Notes: generated by a model not told the origin, from the sequence alone. A stretch of 13,868 nt of DNA from Alistipes sp. (GCA_017560305.1 JAFYOF010000133.1:1-13868); one strand, 5' to 3'; positions 6,676 to 13,868 are shown, numbered from the stretch's first letter. Made by a program: numbers and translations.

Positions 6676-7701
6676 ATGGTTAATACTTTTAATATAAGCA
6701 ATCGACGCTATTTGGGTAATAAATACAAATTGCTAGACTGGATAAAAAGCATTGTTAATGAGAATTGTACAGATGTACAATCGTTTTTTGATGTATTTTC
6801 AGGAACAGGCAGTGTTGCATCAGCTTTCATTGATAAACGCTTGGTTGTATGCGACATGATGAAGAGTAATTATTATGCAGCATTATGTTGGTTTTCACCA
6901 GAGTCTATTGATAGAGCCAAATTGACTACGCTCATTGAGGAATATAACTCGCTTGACACAACGCTTGAGGAGAATTATATGTCTCTAAATTTCTCTGAAA
7001 CATATTTCGATAAGAAAACATGCCAAAAGATAGGATTTATCAGAGATGATATTGAGAAAAAATTAACAGAAGGTTTTGTCAACAAAAGGGAACATGCATG
7101 CATTGTTACATCACTGTTTTATGCGATGGATAGGATTAGCCATACATGTGGCCATTATGATTCATTCATCCGAGACGGAAAATATGATGGTGTATTAGAG
7201 CTTAGAATGCCTGAGAATGATTATCCTTTAAATGCAGATAATCATATATATTGTGCAAATAGCAATGATATAGCAGACATTGACGAGGTTGATATTGCAT
7301 ATTTAGACCCACCATATAATAGTCGCCAATACTGCGATGCATATCATCTGCTTGAGAATGTCGCCCTTTGGACAAAACCTGAAGTATTTGGTGTCGCAAA
7401 GAAAATGGATCGCACAAATATGAAAAGTAAATACTGCAAAAGCATACAGGCGGCAGTTGCTCTTGAAGACCTTGTGCGCAAGTTAAGATGTCGCTATATT
7501 CTATTCAGTTATAATAATAATGGCAAGAAGTTGCAGTGTCGAAGCAACGCCAAACTTTCGGACGATGAAATAATTAGAATACTTTCACTGAGAGGTGATG
7601 TTCAGGTATTTACTACCGAGTATAAAGGTTTTGAAGCCGGATATGAGGCTAAAAACAAAGATAATCAGGAGAGACTTTTTCTATGCAGCGTAAACAAATA
7701 A
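6676..7701 (+). CDS. D12-class DNA adenine methyltransferase, first of two (M1)
   Basis: The enzyme transfers a methyl group from S-adenosylmethionine to, most likely, the N6 of adenine in DNA. Motif order is that of the alpha (D12) class: motif X RRYLGNKYKLL (10-20), SAM-binding motif I FFDVFSGTGS (37-46), a recognition region in the middle (about 80-190), and catalytic motif IV AYLDPPYNSRQY (208-219) with DPPY at 211-214. DPPY is typical of N6-adenine enzymes but also occurs in some N4-cytosine enzymes. It has 341 residues and looks intact. It begins 6 bp after the XRE gene and its end overlaps the second methyltransferase by 19 bp. Asymmetric type IIS sites need one methylation per strand, so the pair with the next gene fits the AlwI-type endonuclease downstream. 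It is strongly A/T-rich. Confidence 0.92.
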   Translation: MVNTFNISNRRYLGNKYKLLDWIKSIVNENCTDVQSFFDVFSGTGSVASAFIDKRLVVCDMMKSNYYAALCWFSPESIDRAKLTTLIEEYNSLDTTLEENYMSLNFSETYFDKKTCQKIGFIRDDIEKKLTEGFVNKREHACIVTSLFYAMDRISHTCGHYDSFIRDGKYDGVLELRMPENDYPLNADNHIYCANSNDIADIDEVDIAYLDPPYNSRQYCDAYHLLENVALWTKPEVFGVAKKMDRTNMKSKYCKSIQAAVALEDLVRKLRCRYILFSYNNNGKKLQCRSNAKLSDDEIIRILSLRGDVQVFTTEYKGFEAGYEAKNKDNQERLFLCSVNK

Positions 7702-8612
7702 AAAATTATATAGCATCTCCATTAAACTATATTGGAGGTAAGGCCCGCATTCTTGATCAGATGCTGCCATATATGCCTGCGAATATAGATATTTTTGTAG
7801 ATTTATTTTGCGGAGGATGTAATGTAGGTATGAATGTTCCTGCAGAATATACCATCTACAATGATACATCTAAGCCTCTAATTAATCTGCTGAAGGCATT
7901 AAAAGGGATGAGCAACAAAACTATAATCTCAAGAATCAATGCACTTATTGATGAGTTTGATTTTAGCAGAACTCGTAATCACAATTTTAAGTACTACGGA
8001 GGAGATGCTAACAAAGGAGTGTCTGCATATAATAGAGAGAAGTTCCTTTTGCTTAGAGAGCGTTTTAACACTTATCCCAAGAAAGATAACCAATACTATA
8101 TATTACTATATACATTGATACTTTTCGGGTTTAATAACCAATTAAGATTCAATGAAAAAGGCGAGTTCAATCTTCCTGTAGGCAAGCGAGATTTCAACAC
8201 AGCTATAGAAGCGAAACTTGTAAGATTTTTAGATGCTCTGCGTAATCAAAAACATGAATTTCAGACTAAGGATTTTAGGAGTTTCAATTTTAATAATCTG
8301 ACCGAGAATAGTCTTGTATATTGCGATCCCCCATATTTGATTACAACCGCAACATATAATGAGAAAGATGGATGGACTGAACAAGACGAGAGAGCTCTCT
8401 TAACAATACTAGACAAGCTTGACGAACGCGGAATAAAGTTCGCACTTAGTAATGTACTTCAACATGAGGGTAAGCAAAATGTATTGCTTCAAGAATGGGT
8501 TAATCAGCACAATTATGTAGTCCATGATTTATTTATGGATTATCATTATAGCAACTATCAAAAGAAATCAAAGAAGGCTGAATCACAAGAGGTCTTAATA
8601 ACAAACTACTAA
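7683..8612 (+). CDS. Dam-like D12-class DNA adenine methyltransferase, second of two (M2)
   Basis: This 309-aa protein is an N6-adenine DNA methyltransferase of the Dam/DpnM type. Motif X is SPLNYIGGKARIL (12-24), motif I is FVDLFCGGC (38-46) and motif IV is LVYCDPPYLI (211-220). The segment FNNQLRFNEKGEFNLPVGKR (150-169) resembles the R-Y/F-N..G.FN.P.G loop that reads the target in GATC-recognising Dam enzymes. That suggests the target includes GAT(C), fitting a GGATC/GATCC site such as that of AlwI. The ATG at 7683 lies inside the end of M1 (19-bp overlap, different frame), and the endonuclease starts 1 bp after its stop. The tight order M1-M2-R points to translational coupling. It is A/T-rich like M1. 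The specificity is inference; the enzyme class is not in doubt. Confidence 0.94.
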   Translation: MQRKQIKNYIASPLNYIGGKARILDQMLPYMPANIDIFVDLFCGGCNVGMNVPAEYTIYNDTSKPLINLLKALKGMSNKTIISRINALIDEFDFSRTRNHNFKYYGGDANKGVSAYNREKFLLLRERFNTYPKKDNQYYILLYTLILFGFNNQLRFNEKGEFNLPVGKRDFNTAIEAKLVRFLDALRNQKHEFQTKDFRSFNFNNLTENSLVYCDPPYLITTATYNEKDGWTEQDERALLTILDKLDERGIKFALSNVLQHEGKQNVLLQEWVNQHNYVVHDLFMDYHYSNYQKKSKKAESQEVLITNY

Positions 8613-8613
8613 T

Positions 8614-10716
8614 ATGGCTACATATAATAAGTTTATTGGTAAGTATGAACGAATTCCATACAGCTCATTTGTATGGAAATTTGGCACAACATCCTTTAGA
8701 ACTAGGGAGTTTAATAGAATGACCGAATGGCAGCTCCAGTTGCTTGATGACTTTTGGAAGATTCCTGAGAATCATGACCAGGGCTGGGAGAAGAAATATA
8801 TGATTCCAGGCCAAATTGATATCTATGAAATAAAAAACAGATATTACGACTGGTTGGTTGCTAACGGTTTTACAAAAGGAGATGATAAGGTAAAGTATAA
8901 GGCAGCACGAGAGAAGACAAGTGGGCTTTATGATATGGGACTTATTAATGAAAACCATCGTCTTACAGATGTTGGTCGTCACCTATTGCAACTTACTGCC
9001 GACGAAGATTCTTTTTTAAGAAAAACGCAATTAAATATATCTGAAGACTCGCTAATATATCTTAAGCAACTTTTGAAATTGAGCTCAAACGACACAGGTA
9101 ATATCGTACGCCCATTCATTGTTGTTTTATATCTATTATCTAAACTCGACTATCTAACATATGATGAGTTTAGATACCTAATGCCTCTATGTACCTCTTC
9201 ATTTAATACAGAATATATATTAGATTGCATTCAAGAATATAGAGCTAAAGGAGGAGCAGTAGATAGTATAATCGTTGACTTTTTGATGGGTAAAGGTAAC
9301 TACCAAGAAGGTTTAAAACGTTTCGTTGAAGAACCGTTCTCTGGTGAATTGCTTTTATCTGTTGGAATGAATAGAAAAAGTGCTGATTATGACAAGGCAT
9401 ATATCCCTGTATATCAGGAACTGTATGCCGTATATATGCAACATGACCTTTCTCGAATACCATTTTTATTTGAGGCAATAAACAATTTGTCTACCTCTAT
9501 AAAGTGGAAGGCCATTCTGTTTAATACCAACCATCTATCTATTGTCAAAAAAGATCCACTAGGTAGCCTTATCCCATTACCTGAAGCAATTACTCAATCG
9601 GAAGAGACCTTTAAGGAATTCTTCTTCCTAACTATGCACCTAAATAAGGCTAAATCAATGCTTGAAGATTACCTTGATCTTAATAGGCGCTATTTAGGGT
9701 TAACAAATTGTTTTATTTTTGAGGACGAACAGATTCGCCTTGATATTGTTCCTAAGCATTTCTTTAATTCTGCTATTTCTGAACTTTACAAGCAAGCTTA
9801 TGTAGAGTGTGATTTATTATTTGATAATTGCTCTTTAAACGATATTTGCCCAGCATTAACTTTTGATGAAGATGAAATTGTAGCCGGAATTAACAAAGAA
9901 CTTGGAATTCACATAGAAAATATTGATGAAGCTTACGACGAAGTTGACAAGGTTAGATACGATCGCTTCAACAAGTTAATCGACGAAAAATTTTCGGACG
10001 AAAAACTACTTAGGCTACTTGACAATTTTGACAACAGAACAGACTCTGAGATTAGCCAAATGGTAACAGACAATGCTGATGTTCCAACTATATTCGAATA
10101 TGTACTTGGTATTATCTGGTATAAGGCAAGCGGAAGAATAGGAAAAATACTTGATTATCTTAAACTATCCCTCGACGCTAATCTATTACCTATCACCCAC
10201 GCCGCTGGCGGTGAGGCTGATATTGTATATGAGTATAAAGAAACGTCCGATTATCCAGAACACAGTCTGCTTTTAGAGGCTACATTAGCCGATAGTACAA
10301 ATCAGCGAAGAATGGAAATGGAGCCGGTTTCGAGACACCTCGGCAATCATCTTTTAAGGACAGGCAACACCAATAGCTATTGCGTATTTGCGACAAGCTA
10401 TCTACATATTAATGTCATTGGAGATTTTCGAATGAGAAAAATGGTGATGTATTGCGATCCACAAGATCCTAGTCGATATGTATCTGATTTGAAAATTATA
10501 CCAATTTGTACAAATGATTTAAGATGCATTATCGAGAATAAAATTTCTTATTCGCAACTATATAAACATTTCAATACTGCACATGAAGCTACAGAAATGC
10601 ATCCACAAAAATGGTACGATGAATATGTAAGTGTAAATAAAACTAAACAAGAGTATACATTTAATGAAAGTCATAGGTGTATGGCTGCTGATGTTGTAGT
10701 TAAGTATAATGAGTAA
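8614..10716 (+). CDS. AlwI-family type IIS restriction endonuclease
   Basis: The enzyme would cut unmethylated foreign DNA at a fixed distance from an asymmetric site. The diagnostic C-terminal part matches the AlwI/BstNBI/PleI/MlyI family: PTIFEYVLGIIWY (491-503), LSLDANLLPITHAAGGEADI (518-537), LLLEATLADSTNQRRMEMEP (552-571) and then VSRHLGN. Candidate PD-(D/E)xK metal ligands are E495, D536, E555 and E568. The catalytic strand reads E-A-T, not E-x-K; the related nickase BspD6I also has a Thr-type strand and a similar spacing of acidic residues. The N-terminal 490 residues would hold target recognition; GLYDMGLINENHRLTDVGRH (104-123) looks like a winged-helix element. At 700 aa it is longer than AlwI-family members I recall (about 570-600). 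It lies 1 bp after M2 and 12 bp before the OLD gene. Some relatives are natural nickases, so double-strand cutting is not certain. Confidence 0.87.
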   Translation: MATYNKFIGKYERIPYSSFVWKFGTTSFRTREFNRMTEWQLQLLDDFWKIPENHDQGWEKKYMIPGQIDIYEIKNRYYDWLVANGFTKGDDKVKYKAAREKTSGLYDMGLINENHRLTDVGRHLLQLTADEDSFLRKTQLNISEDSLIYLKQLLKLSSNDTGNIVRPFIVVLYLLSKLDYLTYDEFRYLMPLCTSSFNTEYILDCIQEYRAKGGAVDSIIVDFLMGKGNYQEGLKRFVEEPFSGELLLSVGMNRKSADYDKAYIPVYQELYAVYMQHDLSRIPFLFEAINNLSTSIKWKAILFNTNHLSIVKKDPLGSLIPLPEAITQSEETFKEFFFLTMHLNKAKSMLEDYLDLNRRYLGLTNCFIFEDEQIRLDIVPKHFFNSAISELYKQAYVECDLLFDNCSLNDICPALTFDEDEIVAGINKELGIHIENIDEAYDEVDKVRYDRFNKLIDEKFSDEKLLRLLDNFDNRTDSEISQMVTDNADVPTIFEYVLGIIWYKASGRIGKILDYLKLSLDANLLPITHAAGGEADIVYEYKETSDYPEHSLLLEATLADSTNQRRMEMEPVSRHLGNHLLRTGNTNSYCVFATSYLHINVIGDFRMRKMVMYCDPQDPSRYVSDLKIIPICTNDLRCIIENKISYSQLYKHFNTAHEATEMHPQKWYDEYVSVNKTKQEYTFNESHRCMAADVVVKYNE

Positions 10717-10728
10717 ATAAATAGCGTT

Positions 10729-12558
10729 ATGAATATTAATAAAATTATAATTTCTAATTTTAAGGGTATAAGTAGCCCTATTTATATATCACCAGCCCAG
10801 TTTGCTTGTATCGTTGGCAAAAACGATATGGGCAAATCAACCATACTCAAAGCAATTGATGCGTTTCTAAACGATAGTTCTTTGTCAACAGATGACTGCA
10901 ATATATATACCGATTCTGGCACCATTAGTATTGAAATGATATTTAACTGTGACGATGCTAATATAAATATCGATGATGCTGTTACCACCACACTTAAAAC
11001 GGAGGAATTATATAATGAGAATCAGTGCTTGCATGTAAAAAAAACATGGGATACCAGTCAGAAAACTATTAAGGCAAAATATTATATCAAAAGGAAAAGA
11101 TATTCTGAGAATGATTTTCTAATGCTTGATGAGAAAAACCTAATATCATTGTGTAAGAAGTTAGGTATTGAAACATCAAAAGCAAACGGTGAAGAATTTA
11201 ATAATAAAGAAAAGAGAGACAAGCTAAGATTATATTGTGTTGAAAACAATATAAATTATTCTTATGAATATGATGAGTTGCCTACTAGCGGACAGACGCG
11301 TGCAAAAAAAATATTAGATGCAATCAAGAATATATTACCAAAGTTTGAATATTTTCGTGCGGATAGATCTTTAGCTGATAGTGATAGCTCTGTTCAAAAA
11401 TATTTTAAAGACAAAGCATTTAAACTATTAAAGGATGAAATTAATACCGACGATGTAGAGACAGCGATTAAGGATAAAATCTCCGAGGCATTATCTGCTA
11501 TTACAAATAAAATAAATCAGGTAGTATCTACAGAAGAACAAGTTACGGCTCAAGTTGACTTTGACTGGTCTAAGTTAATCACAACGACATTTAAATGTAA
11601 AAAGGATGCTGAAAACATTCCTTTATCATCGAGGGGTGATGGATTCAGAAGAATCACAATGATGTCTTATTTTGAAATGCTGGCAGAGGAAAACTGTGGA
11701 GACAAAAATCTTATTTATGGGTTTGAAGAACCAGAAACTTTTTTACATCCTGAAACACAGAAGAGACTCTATAACAATATAGTCTCAATGACGGATAATG
11801 GTTATCAGGTATTTGTGACGACACATTCGCCAAATATTGTTGCCGAAACAACAACTGAAAATCTCATTTTTATCAATAAAATAGATAATAAATATATTGT
11901 CAAACAAAACAATGATATTGATATAGAAGCTATTGTCAATGATTTAGGTATAAAAAGTAATGATCTTATTTTTACAATATATGATAAAGTTAAGTGTTTT
12001 TTGCTTTTAGAAGGTATAGATGATGTAATGGCGTTTACCCATACAGCACAAAAATATAAAGAAGCCGGAAAGATTTCCCAAACATTTGAGGAAATGGGTA
12101 TTCTATTAATTCCTATTGGGGGTTGTGGGGCGATCCAGCATTGGACAAATCTTAAAATAATCAAAAAATTAAATAAGCCATACCACATTCTACTTGACTC
12201 TGATAAAACGAGCATAGAGCACGAATCTCCTAATCTGAAGAAATTAAAAGATTTGGGGTATAAAGATGAGGAGTGCTCTGTTACAAAAAAGAGGGAGATA
12301 GAATGTTATATTCCATCTTCATATTTTAAATCTTTTGATGAACCTATAGATATCGAGTATGGTGATTGGGATGATGTTAAGGAAATATGTAAAACACATG
12401 CATCTGCAGGTCGGCTTGGCGGCAGAAAAGTTTGCGAGAGGCATTTCTTGCATTTAAATTACACCCAACTTAGAGAGACTTTTTGTCCTGATGGGAACGA
12501 TTTAAATGATGAATTTTTATCTATCTATAATATGTTGGTATCTAAATCAACGAATTAA
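10729..12558 (+). CDS. OLD-family ATP-dependent nuclease (AAA/ABC-type ATPase plus TOPRIM)
   Basis: The 609-aa protein joins an SMC/ABC-like ATPase to a TOPRIM nuclease. The Walker A motif is GKNDMGKST (30-38). An ABC-signature-like SSRGDGFRRITMM lies at 300-312. Walker B is NLIYGFEEPETFLHP (327-341) and the H-loop is VFVTTHSPN (361-369). The TOPRIM half has E428 in CFLLLEG, the DSD triad 490-492 in HILLDSDK and a later acidic residue, E525 in REIECYIP. Such proteins (P2 OLD, GajA, PARIS components) are anti-phage DNases or sensors. Gabija needs a UvrD-like GajB; none is here, so it is a stand-alone, class 1-like OLD or works with its R-M neighbours. It starts 12 bp after the endonuclease and ends the operon. 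Only a weak A/T hairpin (12558-12573) follows. Confidence 0.9.
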   Translation: MNINKIIISNFKGISSPIYISPAQFACIVGKNDMGKSTILKAIDAFLNDSSLSTDDCNIYTDSGTISIEMIFNCDDANINIDDAVTTTLKTEELYNENQCLHVKKTWDTSQKTIKAKYYIKRKRYSENDFLMLDEKNLISLCKKLGIETSKANGEEFNNKEKRDKLRLYCVENNINYSYEYDELPTSGQTRAKKILDAIKNILPKFEYFRADRSLADSDSSVQKYFKDKAFKLLKDEINTDDVETAIKDKISEALSAITNKINQVVSTEEQVTAQVDFDWSKLITTTFKCKKDAENIPLSSRGDGFRRITMMSYFEMLAEENCGDKNLIYGFEEPETFLHPETQKRLYNNIVSMTDNGYQVFVTTHSPNIVAETTTENLIFINKIDNKYIVKQNNDIDIEAIVNDLGIKSNDLIFTIYDKVKCFLLLEGIDDVMAFTHTAQKYKEAGKISQTFEEMGILLIPIGGCGAIQHWTNLKIIKKLNKPYHILLDSDKTSIEHESPNLKKLKDLGYKDEECSVTKKREIECYIPSSYFKSFDEPIDIEYGDWDDVKEICKTHASAGRLGGRKVCERHFLHLNYTQLRETFCPDGNDLNDEFLSIYNMLVSKSTN

Positions 12559-12608
12559 TTTATTCGTATAAATGCATTTTGAAACATAAACTATAATAGA
12601 TTAAACTT

Positions 12609-12616
12609 TAACTTTG
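12609..12616 (+). promoter_or_regulatory. Possible -7 element of the fic gene
   Basis: TAACTTTG matches TAnnTTTG. It ends only 4 bp before the fic ATG at 12621, so transcription would start at or next to the start codon and give a leaderless or near-leaderless mRNA. A TTTG at 12578-12581 is a candidate -33 box, but its 27-bp spacing is longer than usual. fic may also be read through from the operon upstream. Confidence 0.45.
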
Positions 12617-12620
12617 CAAT

Positions 12621-13691
12621 ATGAGCGAATTTGATAAATATATAGTTCAAGGTGAGCCGAGCAAGAAGGCGAAAGCGAGTGCATGGCAGACTGCAATCGG
12701 TCTTCAAGATGTCGATGGCTTGAAGCCGTCGGAATATCTCATAAAAGCTGCGATGCAGCATATCGAGGGCGATATTACGATCGACCAAGTCAAGGATATG
12801 CTCGACACCTACTACGAGACCAAAGATGTTCGTGAGCAACTTGATGACGAACGCACGGAGGAGGCAGATAAAGTTTCAGCACGCATAACCGAGATTTTGT
12901 CCGAGCAGTCGTTCTCGTTCACGCCCGATTACCTATTGAGGATTCACCGCCGATTGTTCGAGGGCATTTATAAGCACGCCGGTCAGTTGCGCGATGTGAA
13001 TATCACAAAAAAGGAGTGGGTGCTCAATGGCGACACGGTGCTCTATTCGAACTACGATATGTTGCGTGAAACTCTCGAATATGACTTCGAGCAGGAGAAG
13101 AAGACTGACTACTCTGTGCTCAATGCCGATATGGCGGTAAAGCAGATTTGCAAATTCGTATCGGGCATTTGGCAAATACACCCTTTCCGAGAGGGCAACA
13201 CCCGCACTACTGCTGTATTTACGATGAAGTGGCTACAGACGTTCGGATTCAGTGTTGATAACGATGTATTCAAGGATAATTCGTGGTATTTCAGGAATGC
13301 GCTTGTAAGGGCGAACTACAACAATATCCCGAAGCGAATCTTTGCAACATCAGAGTTCCTCGAACTATTTTTCCGCAACCTTTTATTTGGCGAGCAAAAC
13401 AAGTTGAGCAACCGTACAATGTTGGCAGGTGATCCCCAAAGTGCCATAATAGAAGTTTCAAAGAGCCAAAATGGCACTTTGAATGGCACTTTGAATTGTA
13501 ATCTCGACGAGTTGGCACTTTTGCGATTTGTGAAAGATAACCCAAATGCCACCCAGTTTGAGATTGCAAAGCACATCGGCAAGTCGGAAAGAACAGTGAA
13601 GCGTATGACTCCAGTCCTGATTGAGCGCGGTCTGCTCGAAAGAGAGAACGGCAAGCGCAATGGCAAGTGGGTCGTTAAGTGCGAAATTTAG
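12621..13691 (+). CDS. Fic-family AMP-transferase with VbhA-like N-terminal domain and C-terminal winged helix
   Basis: Fic enzymes usually transfer AMP from ATP to a hydroxyl side chain of a target protein. Here the core motif IHPFREGNTRT is intact (186-196): catalytic H187, anion-binding region and R195. The upstream flap region includes ITKKEWVLNG (128-137). Residues about 18-65 resemble the VbhA antitoxin: GLQDVDGLKPSEYL then HIEGDITIDQVKDML. This would be an inhibitor domain fused in cis. The usual inhibitory S/T-xxx-E-G/N is not clear: the candidates read LQDVDG (28-33) and MQHIEG (45-50). The C-terminus (about 295-352) is a winged helix (TQFEIAKHIGKSERTVKRM at 311-329) that could bind DNA and autoregulate. 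It is less A/T-rich than the preceding genes and is followed by its own terminator. The target is unknown; it may be a toxin, or a regulator unrelated to the R-M genes. Confidence 0.9.
   Translation: MSEFDKYIVQGEPSKKAKASAWQTAIGLQDVDGLKPSEYLIKAAMQHIEGDITIDQVKDMLDTYYETKDVREQLDDERTEEADKVSARITEILSEQSFSFTPDYLLRIHRRLFEGIYKHAGQLRDVNITKKEWVLNGDTVLYSNYDMLRETLEYDFEQEKKTDYSVLNADMAVKQICKFVSGIWQIHPFREGNTRTTAVFTMKWLQTFGFSVDNDVFKDNSWYFRNALVRANYNNIPKRIFATSEFLELFFRNLLFGEQNKLSNRTMLAGDPQSAIIEVSKSQNGTLNGTLNCNLDELALLRFVKDNPNATQFEIAKHIGKSERTVKRMTPVLIERGLLERENGKRNGKWVVKCEI
13437..13493. repeat. 12-bp tandem duplication and matching inverted copy inside fic
   Basis: AATGGCACTTTG occurs twice in tandem (13470-13481, 13482-13493), in frame, giving NGTL twice. 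The reverse complement CAAAGTGCCAT lies at 13437-13447, so an 11-bp hairpin with either copy is possible. A related TGGCACTTTTG is at 13514-13524. All fall in the linker between the Fic core and the winged helix. Confidence 0.75.
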
Positions 13692-13713
13692 AAACATCCA
13701 TTATTGATATGAT

Positions 13714-13749
13714 AACAACTCGTGAGTGATTCTCACGAGTTGTTCTTTT
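13714..13749 (+). terminator. Intrinsic terminator after fic
   Basis: AACAACTCGTGAG (13714-13726) pairs perfectly with CTCACGAGTTGTT (13732-13744) around a 5-base loop TGATT. CTTTT follows. The T run is short, but the helix is long. It lies 23 bp past the fic stop. Confidence 0.85.
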
Positions 13750-13765
13750 ATCGCCTCCCTCGAAA

Positions 13766-13784
13766 TGGTTAGCCACACTAACCA
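13766..13784. repeat. Inverted repeat 1 of the terminal cluster
   Basis: TGGTTAG (13766-13772) and CTAACCA (13778-13784) are perfect 7-bp arms around CCACA. The same GGTTAG/CTAACC core recurs in the next inverted repeat. Confidence 0.7.
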
Positions 13785-13801
13785 GTTGGCAGGGAAATAG
13801 T

Positions 13802-13828
13802 CAGTTGGTTAGTCCGACTAACCGACTG
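13802..13828. repeat. Inverted repeat 2 of the terminal cluster
   Basis: The arms CAGTTGGTTAGTC (13802-13814) and GACTAACCGACTG (13816-13828) match around one central C, with a single T.G position (13806/13824). Near-complete dyad symmetry with almost no spacer looks more like a protein-binding or cruciform site than an RNA hairpin, although RNA could still fold with a few inner pairs open. Confidence 0.75.
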
Positions 13829-13835
13829 CTCACCT

Positions 13836-13868
13836 ATTCAGCTGGCTACAAATTGTAGCCAGCTGAAT
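13836..13868. repeat. Inverted repeat 3 of the terminal cluster (33 bp, reaches the window edge)
   Basis: The arms ATTCAGCTGGCTACAA (13836-13851) and TTGTAGCCAGCTGAAT (13853-13868) are perfect reverse complements around one central A. The window ends at the last base of the right arm, so the symmetry may extend and any T run that would make it a terminator is not visible. Confidence 0.8.

Larger units (their letters stand above)
5279..13749 (+). other. Accessory defence block downstream of mnmE
   Basis: From 5279 to the terminator at 13714-13749 the genes change from housekeeping to restriction-modification, OLD nuclease and Fic, and base composition shifts strongly to A/T in the methyltransferase, endonuclease and OLD genes. 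The left edge is clear because the core operon ends with the mnmE terminator. The right edge is uncertain: core genes do not reappear before the window ends. There are no integrase or transposase genes inside, so I call it a block rather than a defined mobile element. Confidence 0.6.

Noticed and set aside
10729..12558. Gabija system (GajA).
   Set aside because: The ATPase-TOPRIM layout fits, but the next gene is fic, not a UvrD-like GajB, and the preceding gene is a restriction endonuclease.
13574..13584. CATCGGCAAGT repeats part of the mnmE 3' end (4895-4905) and could be a right attachment site.
   Set aside because: Only 11 bases match, the flanks differ, and the copy lies in the middle of the fic winged-helix coding sequence, where HIGKS needs these codons. 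Chance is the simpler reading.

Overview
The window looks like a Bacteroidales chromosome. The left end carries parB, a DUF5683 membrane protein gene and a LysM lytic transglycosylase gene in a gene order typical of Bacteroidota. Two sites match the Bacteroidetes -7 promoter element TAnnTTTG, and starts lack Shine-Dalgarno sequences. Species cannot be fixed from the sequence. All recognised genes are on the + strand.

Region 1 (1-5022) is core genome, G+C-rich and tightly packed: the tail of a gene that is probably parA, then parB, DUF5683 protein, MltD-like transglycosylase and mnmE, with gaps of 10 bp or less or a TAATG overlap. A strong intrinsic terminator follows mnmE.

Region 2 (5023-5278) is non-coding. 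It has five head-to-tail 10-bp repeats (5061-5110), an 18-bp A/T palindrome, and one member of a set of short direct repeats whose first copy overlaps the mnmE stop codon.

Region 3 (5279-12558) is accessory. A monocistronic MerR/excisionase-like DNA-binding gene ends at its own terminator. A much more A/T-rich operon then begins at a good -7 element: an unrecognised 241-aa protein, a 63-aa XRE regulator (C-protein-like), two D12-class DNA methyltransferases whose genes overlap, an AlwI-family type IIS restriction endonuclease, and an OLD-family ATPase-TOPRIM nuclease. The two methyltransferases would protect the two strands of an asymmetric site, and the XRE protein would time endonuclease expression. 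The OLD protein may be a second defence layer. The unknown first gene is the least explained member.

Region 4 (12559-13868) holds a Fic AMP-transferase gene with a fused VbhA-like N-terminal inhibitor domain and a C-terminal winged helix. It has its own possible promoter almost against the start codon. A perfect 13-bp-arm terminator follows, then three dyad-symmetric sequences in the last 103 bases. No integrase, transposase, tRNA, rRNA or CRISPR array was found, so how the accessory block arrived is not visible here.
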